Of a stretch of 64,000 nt of DNA, positions 61,102 to 64,000 are shown in pieces. The DNA is from an uncultured Halomonas sp. (GTDB taxonomy: Bacteria; Pseudomonadota; Gammaproteobacteria; Pseudomonadales; Halomonadaceae). A model generated the notes under the pieces. The model saw only the letters and a list, made by a program, of their open reading frames with translations. It searched no databases and was not told where the DNA came from. The stretch is taken from assembly GCF_947493865.1 (NCBI RefSeq), contig NZ_CANLTC010000007.1:124001-188000 (forward strand), in the 5' to 3' direction. The stretch's first letter is position 1. Every line of letters starts with the position of its first letter. The translations under genes and the position numbers were made by a program.

Positions 61102-61302
61102 TCATCCGAAAGCGTCGACACAATTGCGATTGAGCTCCCCTGATTTGAAGCAATAGCTATCGCGCAACTCAGGGGGTCCATCGGGGCAATTCAGGATAAA
61201 CACCGCCTCGCCTCCCTTGCCTGTTACATGCACATGGGCCGGTCGATGGTCATTAGGATAGATAACGGCTCGCAGGCCATCAAAACGAAGAATGGTTGGC
61301 AT
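61102..61302 (-). CDS. DUF4160 protein, truncated by a frameshift
   Basis: 66 residues as read. The DUF4160 signature is clear (MPTILRFDGLRAVIYPNDHRPAHVHV). The frame ends early at NCVDAFG. Shifting frame by one base at about 61124-61125 (an extra A in GCAATT on the minus strand) continues as RIVSTLSDELLALCAKWSEIHVYY, a usual C-terminus for the family, and would end at 61053, overlapping the DUF2442 start by 14 nt. It is either a recent mutation or a sequence error. Confidence 0.75.
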   Translation of the reverse strand: MPTILRFDGLRAVIYPNDHRPAHVHVTGKGGEAVFILNCPDGPPELRDSYCFKSGELNRNCVDAFG

Positions 61303-61419
61303 GAAGCAAGTCTAGCATAAACCCAAGCCCTTGGGTTTATTTGACTGCAGTTTTACAAACCTGCTCAAGTGCTCGTAGCCAATGCCTCAAGACGGCATCG
61401 GCTACGCTGCGATCACATC

Positions 61420-61941
61420 TCAGCCCACTCTGTTCAGCTCCCGGGTGACGTCCGCCATGCTGTGGTAGGTATGGTCGCCGAACTTTTCCAAAGTCTGCAT
61501 TTCCTCTTCGCTGGCCTCGGGGCGGGCATGCGACTTGAGCTCCTCGGCGTTGGCGGGAAAGCGCATGCCCTCGAACAGGCTGGCGAAACGCGCCGCCGAG
61601 GGGGCCTGCATGGCCTGCCGACCACCGGTCTTGCTCGGCTGGTCGTCGGCAGCCTTCTCGTGGGTACGCAGCTCGCCGAAGGCGCGCGCGACCTCCGCGG
61701 CATCGCGATATTCCTGGTCAGGCAGTTGCTCAAGGATATCGCGCACTTCGCCAGCGTTTTCGCCGTCGTCGACGGCCTCGATCAGCTCGCGACGCGTCTT
61801 GGGGAAGTCGACGCCTTTCAAAGTCTTCTCGATATCGGCGGCGGAGGTCGCCCGGGCCGGATGGGAAGTCTGCTTGTGACGCTCGTAGCGGGATTTCTGC
61901 TCGAACTCGGCGCCGCATACCTCACAGGTGAACTGAGCCAT
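61420..61941 (-). CDS. C2H2 zinc-finger protein with two DUF2795 repeats
   Basis: 173 residues. The N-terminus is a full classical zinc finger, C-x2-C-x12-H-x4-H (CEVCGAEFEQKSRYERHKQTSH without its last two when split at 20). Two DUF2795-like repeats follow: about 37-92 (LKGVDFPKTRRELIEA ... EVARAFGELR) and about 117-172 (FEGMRFPANAEELKSH ... MADVTRELNRVG). Such repeats are short helical modules of unknown function. The stop of the next-upstream gene shares one base with this start. Confidence 0.85.
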   Translation of the reverse strand: MAQFTCEVCGAEFEQKSRYERHKQTSHPARATSAADIEKTLKGVDFPKTRRELIEAVDDGENAGEVRDILEQLPDQEYRDAAEVARAFGELRTHEKAADDQPSKTGGRQAMQAPSAARFASLFEGMRFPANAEELKSHARPEASEEEMQTLEKFGDHTYHSMADVTRELNRVG

Positions 61942-62936
61942 CAGCGTACCTCCCCGAGTGCTTTCTGAACGTCGGCCATCGTCTCGTAGCGCCCGCCGGC
62001 GAGTTCGTCGAGCACGTCAATGATCTCCCTGGCGGCGTCGTTGGTCTTGGCCTGCTTGACCAGATCGGACTTGTGGCAGGGAAACCCCACGCCCTTGATC
62101 GCCTTGGCGATGCCCGCCGCGGAAGCCATGTTCTTGGCCGCCTGGCCGCCGCGCTCGCCACCCTTGCTGCGATCGCCCTCGGGCTCGCCGGTCTCGGGCC
62201 GCATCTGCGGCTCTACAAACCTGCCCTTCTCCAGCGCCTCGGTCGGCCATTCGCGCTTCTTCAGGCCCAGGGTCTTGAACAGGTTCGCCTTGCCGGTAAT
62301 GTTCACCCCTTCCTCGCTCAGATCGTCATGCGCCCCGATCAACAACAGCTGAGCGCTCTCATGATCGAGCAGCTTGCCGTCGTCGACGTCGATCCAACGC
62401 TTGTCGGCGAACTTGTCCTGCAGGCGCTTGGGGTAGTTTGGTTTGGAATCGGGAAAGCCGGGCACGTCGATGGCGGGGTTGCGCACCGAGATCACGAAGC
62501 TCGCCTCAGCGAGTATGCCCAGTTCCTTCTGTGCCTTGCCGGGCTTTTCCGGGGCGGACAGGCGGTAGGCCAACCGCGAGCTGCCGTCGCGCTCGAAGAG
62601 CGCATAGCGACCCTCGCCGACGGGAATGGCCTCGCCCTGCTCCTGCTCGCCCCGGGTCTTGGTCTCGTACTCGAGCGGCGCCAGCGCCTCGCCGACGGCC
62701 TTCGGCTTGCCGGTCATGTCGTTCATCATCCACTCACGCTGGGTGGATCTTGACTTCCCCTTGGCGATGTCCGGCAGGCGTTTCTTGCCTACCACGAAGA
62801 GCCGGGCGGTATCCTCGTCGTCCGGGGCCAACACCATGTGCAGGCGCTGGATCTCGTCGAGACTCTGGATCTTCTCCGCGTCGACCTTGGGACGGTAGAA
62901 GAAGTAGATGTCTCCTTTCTCCACGTAAGCCGTCAT
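61941..62936 (-). CDS. Unknown protein with C-terminal DUF2795 repeat
   Basis: 331 residues. The first 240 form an unrecognised domain beginning MTAYVEKGDIYFFYRPKV, with RLHMVLAPDDEDTARLFVVG, then a Gly/Glu/Arg-rich linker (about 243-265). The C-terminal 55 residues (IAKAIKGVGFPCHKSDLVKQ ... MADVQKALGEVR) are a DUF2795 module like the two in the next gene. Both genes abut, so they are cotranscribed. The N-terminal part has no signal peptide or membrane helix. Confidence 0.83.
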   Translation of the reverse strand: MTAYVEKGDIYFFYRPKVDAEKIQSLDEIQRLHMVLAPDDEDTARLFVVGKKRLPDIAKGKSRSTQREWMMNDMTGKPKAVGEALAPLEYETKTRGEQEQGEAIPVGEGRYALFERDGSSRLAYRLSAPEKPGKAQKELGILAEASFVISVRNPAIDVPGFPDSKPNYPKRLQDKFADKRWIDVDDGKLLDHESAQLLLIGAHDDLSEEGVNITGKANLFKTLGLKKREWPTEALEKGRFVEPQMRPETGEPEGDRSKGGERGGQAAKNMASAAGIAKAIKGVGFPCHKSDLVKQAKTNDAAREIIDVLDELAGGRYETMADVQKALGEVR

Positions 62937-63098
62937 TTGTCACCTCCTGTGTCAAAATGAGCGTGTACGGTACGGATAAACAAACACCATCTTTTTGCGT
63001 AGCAGAGCAAACCTATTAATGCAAAGGCCGGCTGATTCCGGAGCAAATCACAGGCAGACTATGCAGGTTATTGAACTGACCAGACGGAATTTCGCCCG

Positions 63099-64000
63099 AT
63101 GCCAAACGCTTCTCTCCTCGTCATCTACACCGGCGGCACCCTGGGCATGGTGCCCAGTGATGCCGGCCTCGTGCCCGGCCACGATATCGAGGCGCGTCTG
63201 CGTGCGGCGTTGAAAACGCTTCCCCCGGCAAGCCAAGCGTCGCTTCCCGAATTCGATGTGCTGGAATATCCCGACCCCATCGATTCCAGCGCCGCCACCC
63301 CTGCCGACTGGCAACGCCTGGCCCGGAATATCGCCGAGCGCTACTCCAACGCGGATGACGACTACGCCGGCTTCGTGGTGCTGCATGGCACCGACACCCT
63401 GACCTGGACGGCGTCTAGTCTGGCTTTCCAATTACAGGGGCTAGATCGAGCAGTCGTCGTGACCGGATCGCAACTACCTCTGGAAGCAGACGGCAGCGAT
63501 GCAGCAGGTAACGTCGAATCGGCGCTGCGTTTCGCCGCCTTGCCAGGGTTACAGGAAGTCGCCGTATGCTTTGCCGGCAAGTTGATGCGCGGTGTACGCA
63601 CCCGCAAGTGGCATACCCACGGCTTCGATGGCTTCGCCAGTCCCAATTACCCTTTGCTTGGTGAAATGGTGGATGGCGCACCGGTACTCTATCCGACCCG
63701 CGGGCTGGATGTTCAACAGCGCGGCTTGCCACGCTTCGAGTTACCGGAGTACAGCGCATTGGATGGCTCTGCCGTGGTACGCATTGCGCTCTGGCCGGGT
63801 ATCTCCGCCCACCTGCTCGCTGCCTGGCTGCTCGATGACAGCGTGCAGGGCGCGCTGCTGGAAGTCTGGGGCAGCGGCAACATCCCCGAGAATCCGGAAA
63901 TTCTCGGCGTGCTCGCCCAGACGACCGGCGAGGGCAAACTGCTGGCTGCCATCAGCCAGTGCCCCCACGGGCCGGTGTCCATCGGCACCTACGCCGCCGG
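63099..64000 (+). CDS. ansA: Type I L-asparaginase (partial, C-terminus outside window)
   Basis: At least 300 residues of an asparaginase that hydrolyses L-asparagine to aspartate and ammonia. The two catalytic threonine motifs are present: IYTGGTLGM near residues 9-17 and VLHGTDTLTWTA near 94-105. TGSQLPL and KLMRGVRTRKWHT are also typical. No signal peptide, so it is the cytoplasmic type. ATG at 63099 is in frame; an ATG at 63061 is not. The frame runs off the right edge. Confidence 0.92.
   Translation, partial: MPNASLLVIYTGGTLGMVPSDAGLVPGHDIEARLRAALKTLPPASQASLPEFDVLEYPDPIDSSAATPADWQRLARNIAERYSNADDDYAGFVVLHGTDTLTWTASSLAFQLQGLDRAVVVTGSQLPLEADGSDAAGNVESALRFAALPGLQEVAVCFAGKLMRGVRTRKWHTHGFDGFASPNYPLLGEMVDGAPVLYPTRGLDVQQRGLPRFELPEYSALDGSAVVRIALWPGISAHLLAAWLLDDSVQGALLEVWGSGNIPENPEILGVLAQTTGEGKLLAAISQCPHGPVSIGTYAA

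Noticed and set aside
1..64000. Search for CRISPR arrays, tRNA or rRNA genes, prophage or transposase genes
   Set aside because: None was seen by eye in any part of the window.

Overview
The window reads as chromosomal DNA of a GC-rich gammaproteobacterium, most likely a halomonad (Halomonadaceae). This rests on an enterobacterial-type flhDC/mot/che/flhBA locus in E. coli order, combined with an aerobactin locus, TRAP transport and PqiABC. The family assignment is inference; no rRNA gene is present to confirm it. Coding density is high, and no tRNA, rRNA, CRISPR array or insertion-sequence transposase was seen.

Layout. 1-7.4 kb: housekeeping and envelope genes, namely cytochrome bd oxidase subunit I (cut by the window edge), a Ca2+/Na+ antiporter, pqiABC and the DEAD-box helicase rhlE. 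7.5-9.6 kb: a small cassette array on the minus strand (GNAT acetyltransferase and two Phd-ParE/RelE toxin-antitoxin pairs) separated by attC-like sites, with no integrase in the window (a CALIN-type array). A 200-bp imperfect inverted repeat lies beside it. 10-28.2 kb: an iron-acquisition island. It holds a TtpC-type TonB system (DUF3450, long ExbB, ExbB, ExbD, TonB), a ShiF-like exporter, iucABCD for aerobactin synthesis, fhuCDB-type ABC import, the receptor iutA and an FhuF-like ferric reductase. Five Fur-box-like 7-1-7 palindromes sit at its promoters.

28.2-53.2 kb: a motility and chemotaxis supercluster, all on the minus strand. Read in the direction of transcription it is fliD-fliS-fliT-fliK-flhX, flhDC, motAB-cheAW, two chemoreceptors, cheRBYZ, flhBA-flhF-flhG-like-flhE, fliA. 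FlhDC is the master regulator and FliA is sigma-28. Good sigma-28 promoters precede fliD, motA and the first receptor. Two proteins are unusual: FlhF carries an extra C-terminal region of nearly 400 residues, and the next protein keeps the FlhG DQAxxLR motif (the FlhF activator) but has no ATPase P-loop.

53.4-64 kb: an unrecognised gene divergent from fliD; 5-oxoprolinase genes pxpABC with a DUF1989 gene; a divergent TRAP transporter (dctPQM); a DUF4160/DUF2442 pair in which DUF4160 is frameshifted; two DUF2795-repeat proteins, one with a C2H2 zinc finger; and the start of a type I L-asparaginase gene.
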